Positions 57,172 through 64,000 of a stretch of DNA of 64,000 nt are shown piece by piece. Source of the DNA: Streptomyces sp. NBC_00250 (lineage in GTDB: Bacteria > Actinomycetota > Actinomycetes > Streptomycetales > Streptomycetaceae); assembly GCF_036192275.1 (NCBI RefSeq), contig NZ_CP108088.1, forward strand, positions 1,922,001 to 1,986,000, read 5' to 3'. Below the pieces are notes generated by a model. It was not told the DNA's origin and did no database searches. It worked only from the letters and a program-made list of their open reading frames with translations. Every line of letters starts with the position of its first letter. Within the stretch, counting starts at the first letter, position 1. A program made the translations under genes and the position numbers.

Positions 57172-58656
57172 TCAGTGTCCTTCGCTGGGCAGGTGGTTGA
57201 TCGGGTGGTCGTCGGTCGCCCAGAGGTACTGGACGGCGTACGCGCGCCAGGGGCGCCAATGCGCCGCGCGGGCGGTGAGGGCGGCCGGGGTGCCGGGCAG
57301 TCCGAGTCCTTCGGCGGCGCGCCGGACGCCGAGGTCCCCGGGGAGGAAGGCGTCGGGGTCACCGAGCGCCCGCATGGCGATGATCTCGGTGGTCCAGGGG
57401 CCGAACCCGGGCAGCGCGAGCAGCCGGGCGCGGGCCTCCTCGCGGTCGTCGGCGGGACCGAGGGTGAGGGAGCCGTCGGCGAGCGCCCCGACCAGAGTGA
57501 GGAGGGTGGTGCGCCGACTGCGGGGCAGGGCGAGCGTCTCGGGGGCGAGGGCGGCGAGCGCCTCGGGGCTCGGGAAGAGATGGGTGAGGCCGCCCTCGGG
57601 GTCGTCGACGGGGGTGCCGTGCGCGGTGACGAGCCGGGCGGCGTGGGTTCGGGCGGCGGCGGTGGAGACCTGCTGGCCGAGGACGGCCCGTACGGCGAAC
57701 TCGGCGGGGTCGACGGTCCCGGGCACCCGGCGGCCCGGCGCCGCGTCGACGATCGGCGCGAGCAGCGGATCGGCGCGCAGCCGCTCGTCGACGGCGACGG
57801 GATCGGCGTCGAGGTCGAGGAGGCGGCGGCAGCGGCTGATGGCATGGGTGAGGTCGCGGGGGTCGGTGAGGGAGAGGCGGCAGGCGATGTGGTCGGCGCG
57901 GGGCGCGAGGGCGACGATGCCGTGGCCGTACGGAAGGTTCAGGGTCCGCCGGTAGGCGCCGTCGCGCCACTCCTCGACGCCGGGGACGGCGGTCGCGGCG
58001 AGGTGGCCGAAGAGGTTGGAGGGCTCCAGCGGCGTGCGGAACGGCAGCCGGAGGCTGATCACGCCCGGGGTGGGGGCCCGGTCGGGGGCCGGGCGGGCGG
58101 CGCGGGCGCGCAGCTCGCCGGGGGTGAGCGCGAAGACCTCGCGGACGGTGTCGTTGAAGGTGCGGATGGCGGAGAAGCCGGCCGCGAAGGCGATCTCGCC
58201 CAGGGGCATCGGGGTCGTCTCGATGAGGACCCGGGCGGTCTGGGCGCGCTGGGCGCGGGCCAGGGCGAGCGGGCCCGCGCCCAGCTCGGCGAGGAGCTGG
58301 CGTTCGATCTGGCGGGTGGACCAGCCGAGCCGCTTGGCGAGCCCGGGGACGCCCTCCCGGTCGACGACCCCGTCCTGGATGAGCCGTACGGCCCGGGCGA
58401 CGGCGTCGGCGCGGACGTTCCACTCGGGCGAGCCGGGGCTGGTGTCGGGCCGGCAGCGCTTGCACGCCCGGAATCCGGCGCGCTGGCAGGAGGCGGCGCT
58501 GGCGTGGAACTCCATGTTCTCGGGCTTGGGCGGGACGACGGGGCAGCTGGGCCGGCAGTAGATCCGGGTGGTGCGGACGGCGGTGAAGAACACGCCGTCG
58601 AAGCGGGCGTCCTTCGACTGGACGGCCCGGACGCAGCGCTCGGTGTCGGTGTGCAT
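57172..58656 (-). CDS. Ada-type methyltransferase/AraC regulator fused to AlkA DNA-3-methyladenine glycosylase
   Basis: A 494-residue cytoplasmic fusion combining damage sensing with repair. Residues 1-80 are the Ada N-terminal zinc/methyl-acceptor domain with four cysteines at 34, 38, 65 and 68. Residues about 85-190 are an AraC-type HTH pair (LAKRLGWSTRQIERQLLAELG, EIAFAAGFSAIRTFNDTVREVF). Residues about 200-494 are AlkA-like: the HhH LPGFGPWTTE and the catalytic Asp441 in PGDLG. Methylation of the N-terminal Cys normally turns Ada into a transcriptional activator. ATG, weak ribosome site. It heads a two-gene adaptive-response unit with ogt. Confidence 0.95.
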   Translation of the reverse strand: MHTDTERCVRAVQSKDARFDGVFFTAVRTTRIYCRPSCPVVPPKPENMEFHASAASCQRAGFRACKRCRPDTSPGSPEWNVRADAVARAVRLIQDGVVDREGVPGLAKRLGWSTRQIERQLLAELGAGPLALARAQRAQTARVLIETTPMPLGEIAFAAGFSAIRTFNDTVREVFALTPGELRARAARPAPDRAPTPGVISLRLPFRTPLEPSNLFGHLAATAVPGVEEWRDGAYRRTLNLPYGHGIVALAPRADHIACRLSLTDPRDLTHAISRCRRLLDLDADPVAVDERLRADPLLAPIVDAAPGRRVPGTVDPAEFAVRAVLGQQVSTAAARTHAARLVTAHGTPVDDPEGGLTHLFPSPEALAALAPETLALPRSRRTTLLTLVGALADGSLTLGPADDREEARARLLALPGFGPWTTEIIAMRALGDPDAFLPGDLGVRRAAEGLGLPGTPAALTARAAHWRPWRAYAVQYLWATDDHPINHLPSEGH

Positions 58657-58759
58657 GCGTCCAGGATCGGGGACGGACGGCTCGCGGGCTGGCGAGAAAA
58701 CGACATGGTGGTCGGACGGCCGTGGTCGTGGCCGGGCGCCCCCGGACCCGCCGGCGTGC

Positions 58760-59521
58760 TCAGACCGTGACGGTCCGGTAGTGGGTGGTGACCCTGCCGT
58801 CCTCGCCGAGGACGTGGAAGGCGAGCGCCGGCGGCTGGTCGAAGTGGACGTGCGGATGGGTCACCGGGCGCTCCCAGGGCAGCCGGATCGAGGAGACGAC
58901 GCCCGGGGCGACGAGCAGCGGGCGCCCGGCGAAGGTCGTGGCGGCGGCGGTGTGGGCGTGGCCCGCGAGGAAGGCGGTGAGGTGGGGATGCCGGTCGGCG
59001 AGCGCGGCGAGCCGCTCCTCGCCGAACTGCCGGATCTCGTCCACGTACGGGGTGTGCAGCGGGACGGGCGGGTGGTGGAAGCCGACGAGGACGGGCACCT
59101 CGCGCGGGGTCCCGGCGAGGACCCCGTCCAGCCACTCGATCGTCTCGTCCTCCAGGAAGCCCTCGTCCTTGCCGGGGACGGAGGAGTCGCAGAGGGCGAT
59201 CACGAAGCCCTCGCCCCGGAGCACCTGGTTGACGGGGGCGTACGGGCGCGTTCCGGGCGTCTCGGGGAGGAGGACCTTCCGGAGGGCGGCGCGGTCGTCG
59301 TGGTTCCCCGGGCAGACGAGCAGCGGGTGACGGGAGGTCAGCAGCTCCCGCACGACGGCGTATTCGTCCGGGGCCGCGTGGTCGGCGATGTCCCCGGTGA
59401 CGAGCACGGCCGCCAGGTCGTACGGCAGGTCCTCCAGGTAGCGCATGACCGCGCGGGTGCGGTCGGCGCTGCGCTGCTCCAGGTCGACATGGATGTCGCT
59501 GACATGGGCGATGACGATCAC
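58760..59521 (-). CDS. Metallophosphoesterase, CpdA/class III cyclic nucleotide phosphodiesterase-like
   Basis: A 253-residue cytoplasmic two-metal phosphoesterase. The family ligands are visible in order: SDIHVD (Asp9, His11), TGDIAD (Asp44), PGNHD (Asn73, His74), a His pair in VGFHHPP, and GHAHT. CpdA-type enzymes hydrolyse cAMP, but similar proteins cut other phosphodiesters, so specificity is open. GTG with GGAGGA 9 bases upstream. It stands alone between the Ada-AlkA gene and the threonylcarbamoyl-AMP synthase gene. Confidence 0.9.
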   Translation of the reverse strand: MIVIAHVSDIHVDLEQRSADRTRAVMRYLEDLPYDLAAVLVTGDIADHAAPDEYAVVRELLTSRHPLLVCPGNHDDRAALRKVLLPETPGTRPYAPVNQVLRGEGFVIALCDSSVPGKDEGFLEDETIEWLDGVLAGTPREVPVLVGFHHPPVPLHTPYVDEIRQFGEERLAALADRHPHLTAFLAGHAHTAAATTFAGRPLLVAPGVVSSIRLPWERPVTHPHVHFDQPPALAFHVLGEDGRVTTHYRTVTV

Positions 59522-59634
59522 GTGACTCGGTCCTCCGTACGGTCGGTGGGCGGGTGCCCGGCCGACCGTACGATGATCACGGTCCGTGCCGTAAGGGCCG
59601 CTTCGCGAGCGGTGGCCTGCTCACGGCGCGTCCG

Positions 59635-60255
59635 CTACTCGAAGCGCGCGGTGTCCCCCGCCCCGCGGCGCAGGACCTCGGGCTCGCCGCTGGAGAAGTC
59701 GACGACCGTGGTGGGTTCGGTGCCGCAGTCGCCGGAGTCGAGGACGGCGTCCACCAGGTGGTCGAGCCGTTCCTTGATCTCCCAGCCCACGGTCAGCGGC
59801 TCGGCCTCGTCGGGCAGCAGCAGGGTGCTGGAGAGCAGCGGTTCGCCGAGTTCGGCGAGCAGGGCCTGGGTGACGACGTGGTCGGGGATGCGGACGCCGA
59901 CCGTCTTCTTCTTGGGGTGGAGCATCGCGCGCGGTACCTCCTTCGTCGCCGGGAGGATGAAGGTGTACGCGCCGGGGGTGGCGGCCTTGACCGCGCGGAA
60001 GACGTCGTTGTCGATGTGCACGAGCTGGCCCAGCTGGGCGAAGTTCTGGCACATGAGGGTGAAGTGATGCCGGTCGTCGAGGTCGCGGATCGCCCGGATG
60101 CGGCTGATGCCGTCCTTGCTTCCGAGTCGGCTGCCCAGCGCGTAGCAGGAATCGGTCGGGTACGCGACGAGCGCACCGTTCCGGATGCTGTCGGCCACCG
60201 TGCCGATGGTGCGCGGCTGGGGGTTGTCGGGGTGCACGTCGAAGTACTTCGCCAT
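59635..60255 (-). CDS. L-threonylcarbamoyladenylate synthase (YrdC/Sua5 family)
   Basis: Makes threonylcarbamoyl-AMP from threonine, bicarbonate and ATP for the universal t6A modification of tRNA. The 206-residue single YrdC domain lacks the C-terminal Sua5 extension. Conserved pieces are AYPTDSCYALG, LMCQNFAQLGQ (in place of the usual LC motif), PGAYTFILPATKEVPR, KKTVGVRIPDH and the SGDCGTEPTTVVDFS C-terminal segment. ATG; the FAD oxidoreductase gene ends 9 bp upstream. Streptomyces genomes usually carry another copy, so this may be a paralogue of the essential one. Confidence 0.9.
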   Translation of the reverse strand: MAKYFDVHPDNPQPRTIGTVADSIRNGALVAYPTDSCYALGSRLGSKDGISRIRAIRDLDDRHHFTLMCQNFAQLGQLVHIDNDVFRAVKAATPGAYTFILPATKEVPRAMLHPKKKTVGVRIPDHVVTQALLAELGEPLLSSTLLLPDEAEPLTVGWEIKERLDHLVDAVLDSGDCGTEPTTVVDFSSGEPEVLRRGAGDTARFE

Positions 60256-60264
60256 GGGGACAGT

Positions 60265-61701
60265 CTAATTTTCGCCGGCGGTGGCGCGCAGCCGACGCCA
60301 GACCGCCTTCGCCGCGTTGTGGCCGGACATGCCGTGTACGCCGGGGCCGGGAGGGGTGGCGGAGGAGCAGAGGAAGACCGCCGGGTGCGGTGTGGCGTAG
60401 GGGCGGAGCGAGAGGGTGGGGCGCAGCAGCAGCTGGAGGCCGCGGGCCGCGCCGCAGGCGATGTCGCCGCCGACGTAGTTGGCGTTGTGGGCGGCGAGTT
60501 CGGGCGGTCCGGCGGTGGCGCGGGCCAGGACGCGGTCGCGGAAGCCGGGGGCGAAGCGCTCGATCTGACGCTCGATCGCCTCGGTGAGGTCGCCGTTCCA
60601 GCCGTTGGGCACATGGCCGTACGCCCAGAAGACGTGCTTGCCCTCGGGGGCGCGGGAGGGGTCGACGAGGCTGGGCTGGGCGGTGATGAGGAAAGGCGTG
60701 TCGGGGGCGGTGCCGGAGGAGGCCTGGCGCAGCGCGGTGTCGATCTCCCGCGCGGTGGGGCCGACCTGGACGGTTCCGGCGCGTCGCGCTTCCTTGGCGG
60801 TCCACGGCACGGGGCCGTCCAGGGCGTAGTCGATCTTGAAGGCGCTCGCGCCGTACCGGTAGTGGTCGTAGTGGCCGCCGAAGCCGGCGATCCGGGCGAG
60901 GGCCGTCGGTGAGGTGTCGAAGACGTAGGCGCGGGCCGGCGGCAGGTCGTCGAGGCGCTTGACCTCGAAGTCGGTGTGGACGGCGCCGCCGAGGTCCTTG
61001 AGGTACGCGGTGAGGGCGTCGGAGATGGACTGCGAGCCGCCCCGGGGCAGGGGCCAGCCGCCGGCGTGGGCGGCGAGCGCGAAGACCAGGCCGACGGCGC
61101 CGGTGGCGAAGCCGCCGAGCGGGGCCATGACATGGCCGACGAGCCCGGCGAAGAGCGCGCGGGCCTTCTCGTCCTGGAAGCGGCGCATCAGCCAGGTGGA
61201 CGGCGGCAGTCCGGTGAGGCCGAAGCGGGCGAGGGTGACCGGGTCGCGGGGCAGCGCGGTGAGCGGCAGCTGCATGAAGTCCCGGGCGAGGGTGTCCCAC
61301 TTGCCGATGTAGGGGGCGACGAGTCTGCGGTACGCGCCCGCGTCGCGCGGCCCGAAGGAGGCTGCGGTCTCGGCGACGGAGCGGGCGAGGACGGCGGCGG
61401 TGCCGTCGTCCCAGGGGTGGGCCATGGGCAGTTCGGGGTGGAGCCACTCCAGTCCGTACCGCTTCAGCGGCATCGTCCTGAAGACCGGCGAACCGGCCCC
61501 GAGGGGATGCACGGCGGAGCAGGGGTCGTGGCGGAAGCCGGGGAGGGTCAGCTCCTGGGTCCTGGCCCCGCCGCCGACGGTCGACTTGGCCTCGAAGACG
61601 GCCACGGAGAAGCCGCGGCGGGCCAGTTCGACGGCGGCCGTCAGTCCGTTGGGCCCCGCCCCCACGACGACGGCATCGAGCATCGACGTCTTCTTCGACA
61701 C
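60265..61701 (-). CDS. FAD-dependent oxidoreductase (phytoene desaturase/amine-oxidase-like family)
   Basis: A 478-residue flavoprotein. The Rossmann motif [10 protein letters not shown] begins near residue 14, followed by the [16 protein letters not shown]-binding turn and the [15 protein letters not shown] segment typical of carotenoid-type desaturases and related oxidases. The C-terminal FAD-site [13 protein letters not shown] is present. No carotenoid genes are in the window, so the substrate is unknown. GTG behind AGGAG at 8 bases. Its stop is only 9 bp before the start of the downstream Sua5-like gene, suggesting co-transcription. No membrane segment is seen. Confidence 0.88.
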   Translation of the reverse strand: MSKKTSMLDAVVVGAGPNGLTAAVELARRGFSVAVFEAKSTVGGGARTQELTLPGFRHDPCSAVHPLGAGSPVFRTMPLKRYGLEWLHPELPMAHPWDDGTAAVLARSVAETAASFGPRDAGAYRRLVAPYIGKWDTLARDFMQLPLTALPRDPVTLARFGLTGLPPSTWLMRRFQDEKARALFAGLVGHVMAPLGGFATGAVGLVFALAAHAGGWPLPRGGSQSISDALTAYLKDLGGAVHTDFEVKRLDDLPPARAYVFDTSPTALARIAGFGGHYDHYRYGASAFKIDYALDGPVPWTAKEARRAGTVQVGPTAREIDTALRQASSGTAPDTPFLITAQPSLVDPSRAPEGKHVFWAYGHVPNGWNGDLTEAIERQIERFAPGFRDRVLARATAGPPELAAHNANYVGGDIACGAARGLQLLLRPTLSLRPYATPHPAVFLCSSATPPGPGVHGMSGHNAAKAVWRRLRATAGEN

Positions 61702-61764
61702 CTTCGGACTCCTTCGTCAGCCGATGGCCAAGGCTCCCAGGATAGGCGGGGGGTTGTGCCGTCC

Positions 61765-62601
61765 TCACCGGCCCCCGAGGAGGGTCCGGATCCGCTCCGC
61801 GGTCCGGGCGTCCCGGGCCGCGGTGAACGGCAGCGCGTTCCCCCCGGTGATCCGGTACGGCTCCCCCGCGAGGGTCGTGTGCGTGCCGCCCGCCTCGGTG
61901 ACGAGGAGCAGCCCGGCCGCGTGGTCCCAGGCGTACTCCCAGCCGAATGCGGTTCCGTCCAGCGCGCCGCGCGCCACGGCCAGGTACTCCAGGCCTGCGG
62001 AGCCGCACGGGCGGGGGGCGACGCCCTCGGTGACCAGGCCGAGCAGGGCGCGCTTCTGGTCCGGGGTGGTGTAGTCGGGGTGCGAGGTGGCGACCTCCAG
62101 GACCGCGCCCGGGGCGGGCGAACCGGCGTGCAGAGGCTGTCCGTTGAGTGTGGCGCCCCTGCCGCGTACGGCCACGGCGAACTCGTCCAGGGCGGGTGCG
62201 AAGGTCCAGGAGGCGAGCAACTCGCCGTGCTGGGCGAGCGCGACGAGGGTGCAGAAGGCGGGGTCGCCGTGGACGAACTGGCGGGTGCCGTCGACGGGGT
62301 CGACGATCCAGACGGGGGCGTCGCCGCGCAGGGCGTCGTAGACGGCGGGGTCGGCGTGGACCGCCTCCTCGCCGACGACCACGGATCCGGGGAGCAGGGC
62401 GGTCAGGGAGGCCGTGAGATGGGCCTCGGCGGCCCGGTCGGCGACGGTGACCAGGTCGTGCGGACCGTTCTTCTCGACGATGTCGTCGGCGGCGAGCTGC
62501 CGGAAGCGCGGCATGATCTCGGCGGCGGCCGCCTTGCGGACCGCCTCCTCCACCTCGGTCGTCCGGCCGCCGAGGACTTGGTCAAGGAACTCATCGCTCA
62601 T
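61765..62601 (-). CDS. Inositol monophosphatase family protein
   Basis: A 278-residue cytoplasmic Mg-dependent phosphatase. Metal ligands fit the family: Glu78-Glu79 in VGEE, Asp101 and Asp104 in WIVDPVDGT, and the Asp in YAWDHAAG. Candidates are inositol-1-phosphatase, histidinol-phosphatase, or a fructose-bisphosphatase-type enzyme. ATG with a weak ribosome site. It is divergent from the lipoate-ligase-like gene across 112 bp. The next gene downstream is the FAD oxidoreductase, 64 bp away. Confidence 0.9.
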   Translation of the reverse strand: MSDEFLDQVLGGRTTEVEEAVRKAAAAEIMPRFRQLAADDIVEKNGPHDLVTVADRAAEAHLTASLTALLPGSVVVGEEAVHADPAVYDALRGDAPVWIVDPVDGTRQFVHGDPAFCTLVALAQHGELLASWTFAPALDEFAVAVRGRGATLNGQPLHAGSPAPGAVLEVATSHPDYTTPDQKRALLGLVTEGVAPRPCGSAGLEYLAVARGALDGTAFGWEYAWDHAAGLLLVTEAGGTHTTLAGEPYRITGGNALPFTAARDARTAERIRTLLGGR

Positions 62602-62713
62602 GTGTCCAGCTAAGCACGGGGCGCTGACAAGCGGACCGGCGCATCTGTCACCCTCCGTTTCCCCTGGGAGTACCCTTTGGCCGAGTTCACCCCTTACACG
62701 CAGGGAGGGTTCC

Positions 62714-63781
62714 GTGCACGGCGCGTACCACGGTGAGTACAAGGTTCCCGGCGGGAAACTGGTGGTCGTCGACCTCGACGCCGAGGACGGGGTCCTGCGG
62801 AACGTCCGGGTGGCGGGCGACTTCTTCCTGGAGCCGGACGAGGCGATCCTGGCGATCGACCGCGCCCTGGAGGGCGCGCCGGTCGACACGGACGCCGCCG
62901 GTCTCGCGGCACGGATCGACGCGGCGCTGCCGGCGGGCACGCAGATGTTCGGGCTGACCACGGAGGGCATCGGGGTCGCGGTCCGCCGCGCCCTCGCCCA
63001 CGCCACGGACTGGACCGACTACGACTGGCAGCTGATCCACGAGCCGCCGCAGTCCCCCGCCCTGCACATGGCGCTCGACGAGGTCATCACGGCCGAGGTG
63101 GCCGCCGGACTCCGCCCGCCGACCCTGCGGGTCTGGGAGTGGGGCGCCCCCGCGGTGGTCATCGGCAGCTTCCAGTCCCTGCGCAACGAGGTCGACCCGG
63201 AGGCCGCGGAGCGGCACGGCATCCAGGTGGTGCGCCGGATCAGCGGGGGCGGGGCCATGTTCATCGAGCCCGGCAACACGATCACGTACTCGCTCTCCGT
63301 GCCCGACGCCCTCGTGCAGGGCCTGTCCTTCACCGACAGCTACGCCTACCTCGACGACTGGGTGCTCGGCGCGCTCGGCGACATGGGCATCCGGGCCTGG
63401 TACCAGCCGCTCAACGACATCGCCACGGACGCGGGCAAGATCGCGGGCGCGGCGCAGAAGCGGATGGTGGCGGGCGAGGGCGCGGTCCTGCACCACGTGA
63501 CGATGGCGTACGACATCGACGCGGACAAGATGACGGAGGTGCTGCGGATCGGCCGCGAGAAGCTCTCCGACAAGGGCACGAAGAGCGCGAAGAAGCGGGT
63601 GGATCCGCTGCGGCGCCAGACGGGCCTGCCGCGCGAGACGGTGATCGAGCGGATGATCGCCTCGTTCCGGGGCCGGTACGGACTGTCGGAGGGCCACGTC
63701 ACGGAGGACGAGCTGACGCGGGCGAAGGAGCTGGCGGAGACGAAGTTCGGCACGCGGGAGTGGACGGCGCGGGTGCCGTAG
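62714..63781 (+). CDS. Lipoate--protein ligase-like (BPL/LplA) protein with N-terminal accessory domain
   Basis: A 355-residue cytoplasmic ligase-fold protein. Residues about 1-90 resemble the LplA accessory domain (PGGKLVVVDLD, VRVAGDFFLEPDEAILAI, DRALEGAPV), which normally sits at the C terminus. Residues about 100-355 are the catalytic domain with RRISGGGAMFIEPGNTITYS, a variant of the lipoyl/biotinyl-transferase motif, and the Lys in TDAGKIAGAAQKR. It probably adenylates and transfers lipoate or an octanoyl-like acid to a carrier protein, but the acceptor is unknown. GTG behind GGAGG at 6 bases. Divergent from the inositol-phosphatase-like gene. Confidence 0.85.
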   Translation: MHGAYHGEYKVPGGKLVVVDLDAEDGVLRNVRVAGDFFLEPDEAILAIDRALEGAPVDTDAAGLAARIDAALPAGTQMFGLTTEGIGVAVRRALAHATDWTDYDWQLIHEPPQSPALHMALDEVITAEVAAGLRPPTLRVWEWGAPAVVIGSFQSLRNEVDPEAAERHGIQVVRRISGGGAMFIEPGNTITYSLSVPDALVQGLSFTDSYAYLDDWVLGALGDMGIRAWYQPLNDIATDAGKIAGAAQKRMVAGEGAVLHHVTMAYDIDADKMTEVLRIGREKLSDKGTKSAKKRVDPLRRQTGLPRETVIERMIASFRGRYGLSEGHVTEDELTRAKELAETKFGTREWTARVP

Positions 63782-63821
63782 CCGCGGCCCGGCCCCCGTG
63801 CCCCCTGCGTAGGGTGGCGGC

Positions 63822-64000
63822 ATGCGTGTCGAGGGGCCGGTGAAGCCGGGACTGCGGATGGAGTGCGCCGACGGGCGACGGTTGGTGCTGATGCAGGGCG
63901 CCGTCCCCGTACTCTTCGCCCGGCAGCGGGCCACCCACCACGGCCTGCACTACGCGCGCACCGGCCGGTACGCCTCTCCGCTCGCCCCGCTCCGGGCCGA
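63822..64000 (+). CDS. Unknown gene, 5' end only
   Basis: Fifty-nine codons are visible before the right edge, starting ATG behind AGGGTGG at 3-4 bases. The sequence (MRVEGPVKPGLRMECADGRRLVLMQGAVP...) is basic and compact with no signal peptide. It is too short to assign. It follows the lipoate-ligase-like gene by 40 bp on the same strand and could be co-transcribed with it. Confidence 0.5.
   Translation, partial: MRVEGPVKPGLRMECADGRRLVLMQGAVPVLFARQRATHHGLHYARTGRYASPLAPLRA

Noticed and set aside
1..64000. CRISPR array, tRNA/rRNA genes, prophage or insertion sequence
   Set aside because: No regular spaced repeats, no CCA-ended cloverleaf, no transposase/integrase or terminal inverted repeats were found.

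Overview
The window is chromosomal DNA of a Streptomyces or a close actinobacterial relative. The evidence is very high GC at third codon positions, many GTG starts, GGAGG-type ribosome sites, ATGA/GTGA-coupled operons, and an ethylmalonyl-CoA gene cluster joined to psd-pss. I recognise 48 protein genes (two cut by the window edges, plus an 11-codon upstream reading frame). I saw no rRNA, tRNA, CRISPR array, insertion sequence or prophage.

Layout. 1-6.9 kb: a minus-strand peptide-catabolism cluster. It runs from a small unknown gene through a DppA-like D-aminopeptidase, an M20 peptidase, an S9 prolyl-oligopeptidase-type peptidase and an LD-carboxypeptidase. A separately promoted secreted CocE/X-Pro-type hydrolase follows and is cut by the left edge. 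7.1-20.8 kb: an unknown 400-residue protein, then a 2,694-residue secreted RHS polymorphic toxin. The toxin has an internal ricin-type lectin, a HINT autoprotease and an unassigned toxin tip, and its immunity gene is coupled to it by an ATGA overlap. A divergent 1,069-residue secreted FG-GAP/VCBS-type protein lies across a 492-bp AT-rich intergenic region. 20.8-28 kb: an MFS exporter fused to three Ig-like/carboxypeptidase-regulatory repeats, an SRPBCC protein, a radical SAM protein of the Rv2578c type behind a LexA-type SOS box, a secreted tripeptidyl-aminopeptidase-like hydrolase, a RidA-like protein and a HEAT-repeat protein.

28-39.2 kb: the ethylmalonyl-CoA region. It holds a tandemly duplicated 3-hydroxyacyl-CoA dehydrogenase, a TetR regulator, and then ccr, ecm (meaA), mcl1, mch and mcd. 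Phosphatidylserine decarboxylase and synthase follow in the same direction. Together these genes convert acetoacetyl-/3-hydroxybutyryl-CoA by way of crotonyl-, ethylmalonyl-, methylsuccinyl-, mesaconyl- and methylmalyl-CoA to glyoxylate and propionyl-CoA. This serves C2 assimilation and supplies extender units. 39.3-48.3 kb: a double-GNAT protein, an SDR-like epimerase, a complete branched-chain-amino-acid ABC transporter operon (livF-G-H-M-K) with a divergent PucR-type regulator, and a small membrane protein.

48.4-64 kb: glycerate kinase, an ADP-ribosylglycohydrolase-like protein, and a cell-envelope cassette of three secreted or membrane proteins. The centrepiece of that cassette is a 1,413-residue protein combining a propeller-like region, a lytic transglycosylase-like domain, a golvesin-like domain and an SGNH hydrolase. 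An orphan VapB-like antitoxin follows, then an adaptive-response pair (Ada-AlkA fusion plus Ogt), a CpdA-like phosphodiesterase, Sua5/YrdC, an FAD oxidoreductase, an inositol-monophosphatase-family enzyme, a lipoate-ligase-like protein with inverted domain order, and a partial gene at the right edge.

The most unusual items are the RHS toxin-immunity module with its uncharacterised tip, the transglycosylase-golvesin-SGNH protein and its neighbours, the SOS box on the radical SAM gene, and the MFS-carboxypeptidase-regulatory fusion. Functions are assigned by reading motifs and family resemblance; no database search was possible.
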